Source of the DNA: Portunus trituberculatus
Taxonomy: Eukaryota; Arthropoda; Malacostraca; Decapoda; Portunidae
Reading direction: 5' to 3'
NCBI RefSeq assembly: GCF_017591435.1
Contig: NW_025541373.1
Span: forward strand, 655,590 to 719,589
Length of the DNA stretch: 64,000 nucleotides
How positions within the stretch are numbered: position 1 is the first letter of the stretch; every line of letters begins with the position of its first letter. The notes under the pieces were generated by a model, which was not told where the DNA came from, ran no database searches, and worked only from the letters and a program-made list of their open reading frames with translations. A program made the translations under genes and the position numbers. Positions 42,561 to 53,981 of this stretch are shown here, one piece after another.

Positions 42561-42826
42561 CATCCTAACTCTATTGATAATGAGGTGTTGACCCAAAAGG
42601 CATCAAGTATCACTTTAATATTATCAGCACCAACCTTGGCAAAACACTTATTTTTGCACTTACAATCTGGGCTAACCTTTCGTGCCGCCACAACCTTCCC
42701 TCCCTGACTCACATACTCCTCACCTCGGTTTCTCTTTGCCTTCCTCATGTTTTCTTCCCTCGTTTCCGGCCATCTATGCTTACTCACCTTAAGCACTGAC
42801 ACCTCCCCTCCACTCTGGTCACTCAT
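42560..42826 (-). CDS. First exon-like ORF of unknown protein (KAKRNRGEEYV motif)
   Basis: From an ATG at 42826, 88 codons. It has an N-terminal SDQSGGEVSVLKVSKHRW and a central basic NMRKAKRNRGEEYVSQGGK. Then VVAARKVSPDCKCKNKCF carries a CxCxxxC motif, followed by DNIKVILDAFW. This order of basic block, Gly-Glu-Glu-Tyr, Cys-rich core and aromatic end recurs in uncharacterised arthropod proteins that I recall but cannot name reliably. The tail after DAFW may be intron read-through, since a GT follows directly. Promoter-like CCAAT boxes lie upstream. The function is unknown; it may be a host or a transposon-derived gene. Confidence 0.5.
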   Translation of the reverse strand: MSDQSGGEVSVLKVSKHRWPETREENMRKAKRNRGEEYVSQGGKVVAARKVSPDCKCKNKCFAKVGADNIKVILDAFWVNTSLSIELG

Positions 42827-42940
42827 TTTGGCAGGTAAATCCACAAGAAAATGGCTGAAAACAGGGAGAGTTCCCAGGGAGATGCAACACGTGTTGTATG
42901 AATGGCGCCACCTGACTGAAGAAGCGGGATGGTAACGTGG

Positions 42941-42990
42941 CCATGATTGGCCAAGCGGTGGCTTTCCCGCAACCCGCGCTCCCATTGGCT
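42941..42990 (-). promoter_or_regulatory. CCAAT boxes upstream of the 42826 ORF
   Basis: Two ATTGG (42946-42950, 42984-42988), that is CCAAT on the minus strand, within a GC-rich block 120-160 bp upstream of the ATG. No TATA box is seen. 43000-43418 holds no further feature. Confidence 0.4.
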
Positions 42991-43418
42991 AGCTCGTGGT
43001 GGCTCATAAGCTACTTCAACTCTGGAATTTCAGACCTCCTCCACACATTTATAGCGTGTTGGTACCTAACTCTAAACCCTCTGCCTTGGGGTCATAGAGG
43101 TGGCTATCGGGTGTTTCTATGTTGTCATGTGGCGTACGAGACTGCCATCTACCGGGAACCGGTACTAACTCAAAAATGGTCAGGGTGGCGGTTACGCTAC
43201 TTCAGCACGAGACTCCTCAAATAGAGAACACAGTGGCATAAGAATTTTCATTAAAGATATTTTTTCCTTTGAACTAATACACGATTACTGTTTCATAAAT
43301 GATGACATAGAAATCTGCACAACTAAACTAAAAATATTAAATTCCTCATATGTTATTTCAGTTATGTATAGACCCTACAGCAAACATATTGTAGTCAATG
43401 AATTCAATACCATTTCTA

Positions 43419-46400
43419 ATTTTTTTTTTTTTTTTTTTTTTTACGTAGGGAAGAGGGCCAGCCAAGGGCAAAAAAAAAGAAAGTTAGAAAAAGCCCACTT
43501 GAGTGCTGGCTCTCCAAAGACTTCAAAAAGTGCCAAAACCGTCAGCCAGAATTAGGGGAGCAAATGCCTCGATACCTCCCTCTTAAAAGATGACAAGTTG
43601 TAGGAATTCAGAAATACAGATGCAGGGAGGGAGTTCCAGAGTTTACCAGTGAAAGGGATGAATGATTGAGCGTACTGGTTAACTCTTGCATTAGAGAGTT
43701 GGACAGAATAGGGATGAGAGGAAGAAGAAAGCCTTGTGCAGCGTGGCCGCAGGAGGAGGGAGGCATGCAGTTAGCAAGATCAGTAGAACAGTTACCATGA
43801 AAATAGCGATAAAATATAGAAAGGGATGCAACATTTCGGCGGTGAGAAAGAGACTGAAGACAGTTAGTCAGAGGATGGGAGTTGATGAGACGAAGAGCTT
43901 TTGATTCCACCCTATCAAGCAAAGCTGTGTGACTGGAACCCCCCAAACATGCGAAGAGTACTCCATACAGGGACGGATAAGGCCCTTATACAGAGTAAGC
44001 AGTTGGAGGGCGAGAAAAACTGTCGGAGACGCCTCAGAACACCTAATTTCATAGAAGCTGTTTTAGCAAGAGATGAGATGTGAAGTTTCCAGTTAAGATT
44101 ATGAGCAAAGGACAGACCGAGGATATTCATTGTGGAAGAGGGAGACAGTTGAGTGTCATTGAAGAAGAGGGGATAGTTGTCTGGAAGGTTGTGTCGAGTT
44201 GATAGATGGAGGAATTGAGTTTTGAGGCATTGAAAACTACTAGATTTTCTCTGCCCCAATCGGAAATCTTAGAAAGATCGGAAGTCAGGCGTTCCGTGGC
44301 GTCCCCGCGTGATCTGTTGATTTCCTGAAGGGTTGGACGTCTCTGAAAGAACGTGGAAAGATGTAGGGTGGTATCATCAGCGTAGGAGTGGATAGGGCAA
44401 GAAGTTTGGTTAAGAAGGTCATTAATGAATAATAGAAAGAGAGTGGGTGACAGGACAGAACCCTGAGGAACACCACTATTAATAGGTTTAGGAGAAGAAC
44501 AGTAGCCGTCTACCACAGCAGCAATAGAGCGGTCGGAAAGGAAACTTGAGATAAAGTTGCAGAGAAGGATAGAAGCCGTAGGAGGGCAGTTTTGAAATCA
44601 AAGCTTTATGCCAGACTCTATCAAAAGCTTTTGATATGTCTAACGCAACAGCAAAAGTTTCACCGAAATCTCTAAAAGAGGATGACCAAGACTCAGTAAG
44701 GAAAGCCAGAAGATCACCAGTAGAGCGACCTTGACGGAAGCCATACTGGCGATCAGACAGAAGATTGTGAAGTGACAGATGTTTGAGAATCTTCCTATTC
44801 AGGATAGATTCAAAAACTTTAGACAAGCAAGAGATTAAAGCTATAGGACGGTAGTTTGAGGGGTTAGAACGGTCACCCTTTTAGGAACAGGCTGAATGTA
44901 GGCGAACTTCCAGCAGGAAGGAAAGGTAGAAGTCGATAGACAAAGTTGGAAGAGTTTGGCCAGGCAAGGTGCAAGCACAGAAGCACAGTTTTTGAGAACA
45001 ATAGGAGGGACCCCATCAGGTCCATAAGCCTTCCGAGGGTTTAGGCCAGCAAGGGCATGGAAAACATCATTACGAAGAATTTTGATTGTAGACATGAAAT
45101 AGTCAGAGGAGGAGGAGAGGGAGGGACAAGCCCAGAATCGTCCAAGGTGGAGTTGTGAGCAAAGGTTTGAGAAAAGAGTTCAGCTTTAGAGACAGAAGAG
45201 ATGGCAGTGGTGCCATCAGGATGAAATAAAGGAGGGAAAGATGAAGAAGTGAAGTTATTTGAGATGTTTTTGGCTAGATGCCAGAAGTCACGAGGAGAGT
45301 TTGAGTTTGAAAGATTTTGACATTTCCTATTTATGAAAGAGTGTTTGGCAAGTTGAAGAACAGACTTGGCATGATTCCGGGCAGAGATATAAAGTGCATG
45401 AGATTCAGGAGATGGAAGGCTCAAGTACCTTTTGTGGGCAACCTCTCTATCATGTATAGCACGAGAACAGGCTGAGTTAAACCAAGGTTTAGAAGGTTTA
45501 GGTTGAGAAAAGAATGAGGAATGTACGCCTCCATGCCAGATACTAACACCTCTGTTATGCGTTCAGCACAAAGAGATGGGTCTCTGACACGGAAGCAATA
45601 ATCATTCCAGGAAAATCAGCATAATACCTCCTCAGGTCCCCCAACTGGCAGAGGCAAAACGCCAGAGGCACCTTCGCTTTGGGGATCCTGCGGAGGGATT
45701 GGAAAAATAGGACAAGATACAGAAATGAGATTGTGATCGGAGGAGCCCAACGGAGATGAAAGGGTGACAGCATAAGCAGAAGGGTTAGAGGTGAGGAAGA
45801 GATCAAGAATGTTGGGCGTGTCTCCAAGACGGTCAGGAATACGAGTAGGGTGTTGCACCAGTTGCTCTAGGTCATGGAGGATAGCAAAGTTGAAGGCTAG
45901 TTCACCAGGGTGGTCAGTGAAGGGAGAGGAAAGCCAAAGCTGGTGGTGAACATTGAAATCTCCAAGAATGGAAATCTCAGCGAAAGGGTAGAGGGACAGA
46001 ATGTGCTCCACTTTAGAAGTTAAGTAGTCGAAGAAATTACTATAGTCAGAAGAGTTAGGGAGAGATAAACAGCACAGATGAATTTAGTTTGAGAGTGACT
46101 GTTAAGTCGTAGCCAGATGGTGGAAAATTCGAAGACTCAAGAGCGTGGGCACGAGAGCAAGTTAAGTCGTTGCGTACATAGACGCAACATCCAGCTTTGG
46201 AATGAAAATGAGAATAGAGAAAGTAGGAGGGAACAGAGAAGGGGCTACTGTCAGTTGCCTCAGATAGCTGTGTTTTGGTGAGGAAAAGAAGATGAGGTTT
46301 AGTAGAGGAGAGGTGGTGTTCCACAGATTGAAAATTAGATCTAAGACCGCGAATGTTGCAGAAGTTAATGTAGAAAAAGTTGAGGGAGGTGTCAAGGCAT

Positions 46401-46690
46401 TTGTGGTCTTAAACAGGAGAGGTGTCCGACCTGGGGACATTTTTGGTCCCCTCCCCAGAGGGGGACTCCGAGGCGTTGTTTATTTTGGGTCCCATTTTTC
46501 TTTTAAATTTTGATTTGGAGTGAAGGGTGTATGTGTGGTAATTGCATGTAGTTTTGTGTGAAGAAGGAGAGCTGTCTTTAGAGGGTAGGCTGTGACTACC
46601 CCCTTGAGTTGTGAGACACAAAGTTGTGAGATCACAATTAGCTTTAATGGAAGGTTCACAGCACCTCTTGAACTAGTGCTATTAGATCTC
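43419..46690 (-). mobile_element. LINE family A (Jockey superfamily), longest copy
   Basis: The 3' end is a poly(A) (T-run 43419-43441) after GCCCTTGGCTGGCCC. Upstream on the minus strand come the C-terminal domain (43608-44259), the RT with SYADDTT (about 44375), GVPQGSVLSPTLFLLFIND (about 44420-44475), LDISKAFDRVWHK (about 44590-44640), YGFRQGRSTGDLLAF (about 44700-44745) and KAYGPDGVPP (about 45000-45035). The endonuclease has LGDFNVHHQLW (about 45940-45970), SDHNLISVSCP (about 45725) and TKTQLSE (about 46240-46265). A short upstream reading frame lies near 46410-46690. At least six frame breaks make it inactive. The 5' border is approximate. Confidence 0.88.
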
Positions 46691-46739
46691 ACTGGGAGTA
46701 AGTTATTGTTTCCGTAGGTGTCTATTACCTCCTCCTATA

Positions 46740-48913
46740 ATAATATTCTCTAATGATATATTTAGATGTAATAAAACTATTCTACTTGGAGATTTTAATA
46801 TTAATCTGTTAGAACATTCTGCTCACCTCCCTACAAATATTTTCCTTAATACAATGCATGCCTTAAACTACTTTCCCCATATTTCCTGCCCAACAAGATT
46901 CCCAGACAACCCTGATCTTGGTCAACATCCTTACTGGATCAAATCTGGACAGATTTTACTCCACCATCTTCCTCTGGCATCATCCATTTAATCCTATCTG
47001 ATCATTTACCTATACTTATTAACATAACTCTAAATTTGACTCTAGACTTCAAGCATAAAATCAACTTTAGGATCTTCAACAACTCAAACCCTAATCTCTT
47101 CACAAATGAATTATCTAAAGCAATGTGGGGCGATGTGTTGTCTTCTTCTGATACAAAAGAAAGCTTCAACACTTTCAAAAATAAAATAAACACTTTGTAT
47201 AATGCATGTTTCCCTCTAAAAACAAAATATATCTCGAGTAAAAGGCTACAAAAGCGCTTGCATCACGACTGGTCTACTAAACTCTATAAAACACAAATGT
47301 ATTTTATTAAGAGCTATAAGATGGGTTTAGTAACTCATACTTTTTATAAAGATTACCATAATCATGTGACAAAACTAATTACAGAGACAAAGTCTAACTA
47401 TTATCACCAGATTTTTTGTAATTTCAGAAATAATACTAAAAATTTTTGGCAAATGATTAATCACATAAGAAACAATACAGACTTGAAACAGAATGCAACA
47501 ACCCTGCACTACAATAATGCAACTTTAGATACACCTCTTGACATAGCTCAGTCCTTCAATAATTACTTTTGCAATATCGCCCCGAGCTAAATGATAAACT
47601 ACCTAAGTCTGACAGAAGCACACTTCATTACCTAAAAAACATTTCTGTCATTCTATGTTGCTGCCACCAGTATCTATCTATGATACAAAAAAAGCTCTCA
47701 CATCACTAGAAAACAAAAACTCTAGTGTAAATGAGATTTCAGTTTTGGTACTAAAACATAATCCTGAGCTATTAGCCATACCATTAACCATCCTCTTCAA
47801 TCAATCTATTACAACAGGGACTTTCACATCTGTACTAAAACAAGCAAAAGTCACCCCTATTCTGAAAAGTGGCACAAATAATATCCCTAAAAACTACTGC
47901 CCAATCTCTGATCTACATATATTCTCAAAAATCTTAAAGTCTTTAATGAAAAAACACTTAATGAGTTATTTAGAGAAAAATAATATACTAAACCCAACAC
48001 AATTTGGGTTTAGACGTAACTATAACACTTTTCAAGCATTAAACCTGTTTTCATCAGACATTTACTCCACTATTGACAACAAACTATCAGTTCTGTCTGT
48101 GTTTATTGATTTTGCCAAAGCATTTGAGTGTTAACCACAAAATCCTCTTAGATAAACTACAGTATATCATTATGGCATACGTGGTCCCATACATTCATGA
48201 TTCAAAGATTACTTGACAAATAGAACCCACCAAACTGTACTTAAAGGTAATTGTTCCATGTTCAACAACATTCAACTTGGAGTCCCTCAGGGTAGTATTC
48301 TAGGCCCAATCCTTTTTTTAATATACATAAATGACATATCTGATGTACTAACAGACTCAAAAACCATCCTATTTGCTGATGATATGACACTGTACTTAAC
48401 TGGTCAACACCCAGAACATATAATCAATACAGCACACAATGAACTTCATCAATCATACCAATGGTGCACATCCAGTAGACTTCCTATCAACACTGATAAA
48501 GCATACTTCATGTTATTTACAACTAGAAAATATCACCAGCTACCCCCACTCCATGTTGATAATAGTAATATTTCTAGATCCTCCCACACTAAATTCTTTG
48601 GTATGATTTATGATAAATCCATGAATTTTAAACTTCATATTGATAATCTCACCATAAGAATTTCCAGACACATTGCCTTACTCCATCAAATTAAAGATCT
48701 AATGCCCCTACAGGTATTGAAATGTATATATTATGCCCATATCCACCCTTTACTTACCTACTGTAATCCAATATGGTGCACTACATATCCTACTTACCTG
48801 ATGCCTTTATAACTTCAACTCAAAAAAATTGTTAGAATAATTACAAATAGCCCTTAATTACAACATACTCCTCCCTAAGATTAGAAGACATAACCAAAAT
48901 TGCTATATCTGCT
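46740..48913 (+). mobile_element. LINE family C (Jockey superfamily), 5'-truncated
   Basis: Begins in the endonuclease (LLGDFNINL near 46790; a SDHLPIL-like end near 47000). An open linker 47036-47590 follows (WSTKLYKTQMYFIKSYKMG, FWQMINHIRNN, FNNYFCNI). The RT lies at 47655-48134 (NSSVNEISVLVLKH, QFGFRRNYNTFQAL, VFIDFAKAFEC) and 48213-48812 (LGVPQGSILGPILFLIYIND, ILFADDMTLYL). It keeps the FADD pair but has a stop after AFEC and breaks near 47595 and 48140. Distinct from families A, B and D. A TTAA-flanked MITE interrupts its 3' region. Confidence 0.85.
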
Positions 48914-48917
48914 TTAA

Positions 48918-49125
48918 CCTCTTCAGTGCTGGGACGAATTTTTCCCACGAGTTTTGAGAATGATAAGATGAGTTCATTTACATTAGGAAGAATCTTTGGA
49001 GGTCAAAAGATTAATGCACAGAATCTTCACTATTTTGATTCCCAAATGAGTTTCTGCAGCTCTTTAAAATTGCCAAACAGTAGTAAGCAGAATAAATATG
49101 AAAACATGTCACAGTATTGAAGGGG
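48918..49125 (+). mobile_element. TTAA-flanked MITE (piggyBac-like), copy 1
   Basis: 208 bp with ends CCTCTTCAGTGCTGGGAC and the inverse of CCCCTTCAATACTGTGAC (18 bp, 4 differences), flanked by TTAA (48914-48917, 49126-49129). The interior aligns along its length with the reverse complement of the MITE at 59199-59403. It is non-coding. The TTAA target and CCCY ends fit piggyBac. Confidence 0.8.
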
Positions 49126-49129
49126 TTAA

Positions 49130-49728
49130 TGTACGCTAACAAGATATCCACGCAAACTGTCCTCCTTACCCAATACCCAATACCCAAGATACACGTCATT
49201 GTCACCAACTACGTCCTCCCCCTCATCGTCTCTTAAAATGTCGTCGGTCACCACAACACTTGGGACCTGTACACTGGAACCAAATCCCCACTTGCATTCA
49301 AAATTCACCATCATTAGCAACTTTCAAAAAATAAATGAAAAAGACATCCTAAATAATTACCAATGCTTGTCTAAAATGTACTATACACTCTTGTGCTTGT
49401 TTTTACCGAAGATGATCGTTATTTTTCACTTAGTTTGTGATAATAATAATAACTACTCAGGTTTCATTCTTAGCCCCATTTTGTGTACATACGTCATCAG
49501 AATTACTTAGATTTGTTTTTATTTATTTATTTATTTATTTTTGTACGTATTTGTATTTTCTTTACTTGTTTATGTGTAAGTTAATTAGTTTTCATTATTT
49601 TCATTCTTGTGTGTGTATGTTTGTGTTACATTTTTACAAGTTGCCTGAAAAGCTAGCGTTTAAAAAAGGGCTTATGTAGTAAGATTACATAATAACATGT
49701 ACTCCCTGCCTATAAATAAATGTTCAAA

Positions 49729-49734
<6 letters not shown>
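49130..49734. other. No recognised gene
   Basis: Probably the 3' flank or UTR of family C. It includes TACCCAATACCCAATACCCAAG (about 49168-49189) and a TTTA run (49518-49541). No supported ORF. Confidence 0.4.
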
Positions 49735-49774
<40 letters not shown>

Positions 49775-49783
49775 ATAAATTAA

Positions 49784-49842
<59 letters not shown>

Positions 49843-49878
49843 AAGCTATGTACATTAATATTCTCTCTCTCTCTCTCT
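49735..49878. repeat. (TC)n tract with spacers, 5' border of LINE D copy
   Basis: TC runs separated by GATATATAAATTAATC and AAGCTATGTACATTAATATTC. A LINE D copy starts at its last unit. Confidence 0.9.
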
Positions 49879-51341
49879 AAGAATGTTCTAATGAAATTTC
49901 CCCCTTTCTTGTCCATATAATTAACAGTTCCTTTAAAGAAGGTTCTTTTCCTCAACAGTTGCAGATTGCTAAAGTTATCCCTGTTTATAAAAAAAGGGGA
50001 AAAAACTCTTCACTTAAATTAAAGGCCTATATCTATATTTCCAAGTTTCAGATAAATTTTTGAAAAGGTTGTTGTTGTACGATTGTTTAATCATATCTCG
50101 AATTGTAAAATTCTAACTGATGTTCAGTACGGGTTCCGTCATGGCTACTCCACTGAGCTTGCTGTTTATCAGTTGTGCAAAAATATAAATAATACTATTG
50201 ATAATAAGGAATTTCAAATCTCGTTATTCTGAGATCTTTCTAAAGCTTTTGATTGTATATCACATTCAATTTTGATAAGGAAACTAAATATTTATGGTGT
50301 TCGGGGAATAACTCTTCAGTGGTTTAAAAGTTACCTTGGCTTCCGAAAACAATGTACAGTTGTTAATAATTCTGTGTCATCATTTTCTCCTCTCACCCAT
50401 GGTGTACCTCAGGGATCAATTTTGGGTCCAATTATATTTTTATTGTATATAAATGACATAACGCGCACTACTAATAAATTAAAATTGCTTTTGTTTGCTG
50501 ACGACACCACCATATATATACAAGGTAATAATTTGCATGAATTAAAGAATACCCTAAATTCAGAAATGCTGAAAGTTTTAAATTGGATTAGAAGCAACAA
50601 ACTAACAATTAATGTTTCCAAAACTCATTATATGATCTCTTCATCATTATTACATCAATCACCACCTAAAGAAATATATTTAGATAACATATTACTAGAC
50701 CAAGTGGAACAATGTAAATTTTTAGGGGTAACTATAGACAGCAAGTTGAGGTGGAGTGGTCATGTCAATGAGACCTGTACAAGGCTCAGTAAGATAATTG
50801 GTATATTATACAAAATACGCAGGTCTTTAACAGTGGATTGTATTAGGCAAATTTACTTAGCTTTAGCATATCCTCATCTTATGTACTGTTGTGCAATCTG
50901 GGGGGGACTATAAACACTGACCTTGAAGCCTTATCTATTATTAAAAAAAAAATTGCTACGTGTCATGTCCAGCAGTAATAGGTATGCACATACACAACCG
51001 CTTTTCAAAAACTTTAATTTGTTAAACCTGTATGATATAACTTTGCAAAATTGTAACTTTATTTATAAATCAATTCATAATTTTCAAGTTGACTGTGGTT
51101 TTCAGTTTATGCCAAATACCTATAATTCTCGTAGGACAAATAACTTAATACTACCATTGTATAGAACATCACATGCTCAAAGGTATATAACATACAGAGG
51201 AGTGAAGCAGTGGTACCAACTTCCCCAAGACGTGAACGATAGCCCTTCTTGTAATGTATTTAAAAATAAATTAAAGAAAATGTACTTAGGGAACACACTG
51301 TAATAGTATTTATTGCAAGTAGTTTTAATTTGTGTAATACT

Positions 51342-51425
<84 letters not shown>

Positions 51426-51628
51426 ATTTTATTATTTATTTATTTTTTTCTTAGTTACTTATTTTTAGAAGGCCCATTTTTGCCCTTGTGGGCTAATGAC
51501 TGTTAGTATATAATTCAGGTCTGTTTAAGAGCTTAACTCAACAGACTTAGCCCTATGATTTGTATATATAACTAAATGTATATTGTATGATTCTTTTCTT
51601 GGGCCAATAAAATGTATCAGTATCAGTA
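49879..51628 (+). mobile_element. LINE family D, 5'-truncated copy
   Basis: Begins in the RT N-terminal part (FKEGSFPQQLQIAKVIPVYKK near 49935-49990). The frame 50272-50913 is open with WFKSYLGFRKQC, HGVPQGSILGPIIFLLYIND, LLLFADDTTIYIQ and TINVSKTHYM. 50923-51303 is the C-terminal domain (RRTNNLILPLYRTSHAQRYI, RGVKQWYQLPQDV). The 3' UTR includes an (AT)n run (51344-51421) and ends AATAAAATGTATCAGTATC, which leads into (TC)n (51629-51652). The RT catalytic pair is intact but the N-terminal part has stops. Confidence 0.88.
51344..51421. repeat. (AT)n microsatellite in LINE D 3' UTR
   Basis: Pure AT run within the 3' UTR of the LINE D copy. Confidence 0.97.
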
Positions 51629-51665
51629 TCTCTCTCTCTCTCTCTCTCTCTCCAACCACTGTAGC

Positions 51666-51680
51666 GAGTGGACGTGTCTG
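51666..51680 (+). promoter_or_regulatory. DPE-like motif in LINE D 5' UTR
   Basis: GGACGTG at 51670-51676, 18 nt after the last TC unit, matches the arthropod downstream promoter element (R)G(A/T)CGTG found in internal promoters of Jockey-type LINEs. Confidence 0.45.
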
Positions 51681-51725
51681 GACCTCGCTCCGTCTAACAC
51701 CTTGACTATCAACTACTGGTCTGCA

Positions 51726-52694
51726 ATGGATTCCTCTGTTCTAAAAACACTGCTGGCTGCACAGGAACAAAGTTATCGTGGAGCCATGGAGATATTTGTG
51801 AAATCAGTCAATGAGCAGTGCGAAGAACTCCGGTCTACAGTGCAAGAACTCAGGACAAGTTTGGAGTTTTCGCAAAAAGAAGTGGATGACCTGAAACATC
51901 AAGTGAACCACCTGAAACAGCAAAGCTCGAATGATAGACAACTCATCAACAAGCTCTCAGAAGATCAACAAGCAAGTCTCAAATCTATTGAAATACTGAC
52001 CCGCCGATGCAACTATCAAGAAGACTATAATCGGCGCAATAATCTTCAGTTCGTTGGAATTGAGGAAGACTCGAACGAAACATGGGAGCAGTCTGCCAAG
52101 AAAGTGAGTGATCTTATTGAAAACAAACTTCAGTTGCTGAATATTCAGCTCGAGCGTGCTCATAGAGTGGGTCAACACTATCAAAACCGTCAACGCCCCA
52201 TCATTGCCCGTTTCACAAGATTTTGTGACCGTGAAGCAGTTATGCGGAACGTTGTGAAGCTTCGTGGATCTCGCATATATGTAAATGAAGACTTATACAC
52301 GGCTTCTCAAGAAATCAAGAAGGCACAGCTCCCACAGCTAAAACAGGCCAAGAGTGAAGGTAAAGTGGCTTTTTTCCGCCATACTAAATTGATAATCAAA
52401 GAGAGAACAGTAAACCCCGGTTCGAACAGCGGGATCACAAGTGAAGCAGTAGCTGTGAATATCACCGGTGGTGGTGCTGCCGCAGCACCAATCGTTGTGG
52501 TCGGTTCCAACAAGGGTTTTGACCAGTGGTTCCTCTGGTACCGTCAGCGATGGATTGTCTGCTGTGGTCAACGCCCGGGACCCTGCTGGAGCTGTGGGTG
52601 TGAGCGTCTCAGTGATGGATGCGAAGAAAACACCACGGTCGGTTTCCCGCCGTCCCAGCGTCTTAGCTACAGAACACGGAAAGGCACGAAGTAA
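51726..52694 (+). CDS. LINE D ORF1 protein (coiled coil + L1-ORF1-like RNA-binding domain)
   Basis: 322 codons from ATG 51726, the first Met after the 5' UTR. Residues about 1-100 are rich in Glu/Gln/Leu/Lys heptads (SVNEQCEELRSTVQELR, KEVDDLKHQVNHLKQQ), a coiled coil for trimer or multimer formation. Residues about 105-225 (RRNNLQFVGIEE, LERAHRVGQHYQNRQRPII, SRIYVNEDL) have the RRM/transposase-22 layout of L1-type ORF1 proteins. The protein would bind LINE RNA. The C-terminal Gly/Ala/Cys-rich stretch after about residue 250 may be out of frame, since another frame (52468-52737) also stays open. Confidence 0.75.
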   Translation: MDSSVLKTLLAAQEQSYRGAMEIFVKSVNEQCEELRSTVQELRTSLEFSQKEVDDLKHQVNHLKQQSSNDRQLINKLSEDQQASLKSIEILTRRCNYQEDYNRRNNLQFVGIEEDSNETWEQSAKKVSDLIENKLQLLNIQLERAHRVGQHYQNRQRPIIARFTRFCDREAVMRNVVKLRGSRIYVNEDLYTASQEIKKAQLPQLKQAKSEGKVAFFRHTKLIIKERTVNPGSNSGITSEAVAVNITGGGAAAAPIVVVGSNKGFDQWFLWYRQRWIVCCGQRPGPCWSCGCERLSDGCEENTTVGFPPSQRLSYRTRKGTK

Positions 52695-52753
52695 TACGTA
52701 CTTCCTCCAGGAAAGTGTTTTTGCTTGGGTAATTTAATGTTTTCCATACCTTT

Positions 52754-53953
52754 ATGGATCATGATATTTTCCCTTTTTCCAATTTAGATGATAACGATTT
52801 GATGCATCATTTAAACAATAATACTATACACAGTTTCCCATTACATGTTATTGATAATATGATTTACAAGCCTTTCAGATATTATGATTGTAACAATGTT
52901 ACTCACCTCACCATTGAAAATAATACCTGGGAACCATCATGTAATTACTTATTTTGTGATACTAATGCAATTAGTGATAAATTGCCTCAAGCCTTGAACT
53001 TGCTAGCAGTTAATATCAGCAGCTTGCCTCTTCATTTAGATAGCTTTGTCAATCAGTGTCTTGTCGTTAGCAATAAGAAATTTGATGTGATAGGATTTTG
53101 TGAAACACACCTTAACGATATTATTTGTGAACTGTATTCCATTGAAGGATATACCACATACTATAACAACAAGAGTACTCAAGGTGGGGATGTGGCTGTA
53201 TACGTCAACATATCATTCCAGACTTCCTTACTTAGTAATCTATGTTTCCAGCTGCCACACATTGAATCCTTGTTTCTTCAAATAACCCAGCCACAAAAAT
53301 TCATTGTAGAAATGATATATAGACCTAATTCTGATGTTGATGATTTTCTTGCTTCTATGATAGACATTATTACTTCTACATCCAAATGCAGAATACCAAT
53401 TTATATCATGGGTGATTACAATATTAATATCTTGAATGATCACGAAAGAAGCGCCCAAGATCTCGTGAATATGTTCCATAGCTATTCTTTTTTCTCTACC
53501 ATAAATAAGCCAACACGTGTAACTAGTCATTCAGCAACTATTATAGACCACATCTGGACAAACGACATTGATCATTATATTTCCAGTGGAATATTAAATA
53601 ACTCAATCAGTGACCATTTACCTATTTTCAGCTCATTTTACATGAAGAACAACAGTAGCCCTCAATCAGTAACTTTCATTAATAGGAAATTTACAGATGA
53701 AGAGGTAAATGCCTTTAAACTCAATCTATCTCACTATGACTGGCAACTACATTCAACAAATTGTGATGTAAATGATCTTTTCAACCAGTATATAGAGAAA
53801 TTTATTGAACTTTACAACCTACACTTTACTGTATCTACTACCATAATTAAAGAAAAACACTTGGGCAAGCCATACATCACGCCAGCTATTCTCCTATTAA
53901 TTAAGCAACGCAATAAACTACAAGCACTTTACGCCAAATGGCCCTTAATGTAA
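52754..53953 (+). CDS. LINE D ORF2, AP-endonuclease part
   Basis: 399 open codons starting with MDHDIFPFSNLDDNDL, 59 bp after ORF1. The endonuclease/exonuclease domain covers about residues 75-300: LLAVNISSLPLHL, IGFCETHLND (catalytic Glu), GGDVAVYV, IYIMGDYNINIL (catalytic Asp/Asn) and NSISDHLPIFSSF (terminal Asp-His). All key residues are present. It would nick target DNA to prime reverse transcription. The frame is lost at 53953 (FAKWPLM stop) just before the RT linker, so this is the upstream part of a broken ORF2. Confidence 0.85.
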   Translation: MDHDIFPFSNLDDNDLMHHLNNNTIHSFPLHVIDNMIYKPFRYYDCNNVTHLTIENNTWEPSCNYLFCDTNAISDKLPQALNLLAVNISSLPLHLDSFVNQCLVVSNKKFDVIGFCETHLNDIICELYSIEGYTTYYNNKSTQGGDVAVYVNISFQTSLLSNLCFQLPHIESLFLQITQPQKFIVEMIYRPNSDVDDFLASMIDIITSTSKCRIPIYIMGDYNINILNDHERSAQDLVNMFHSYSFFSTINKPTRVTSHSATIIDHIWTNDIDHYISSGILNNSISDHLPIFSSFYMKNNSSPQSVTFINRKFTDEEVNAFKLNLSHYDWQLHSTNCDVNDLFNQYIEKFIELYNLHFTVSTTIIKEKHLGKPYITPAILLLIKQRNKLQALYAKWPLM

Positions 53954-53981
53954 GAAACAACTTTTAAATCTTTCAGAAATA

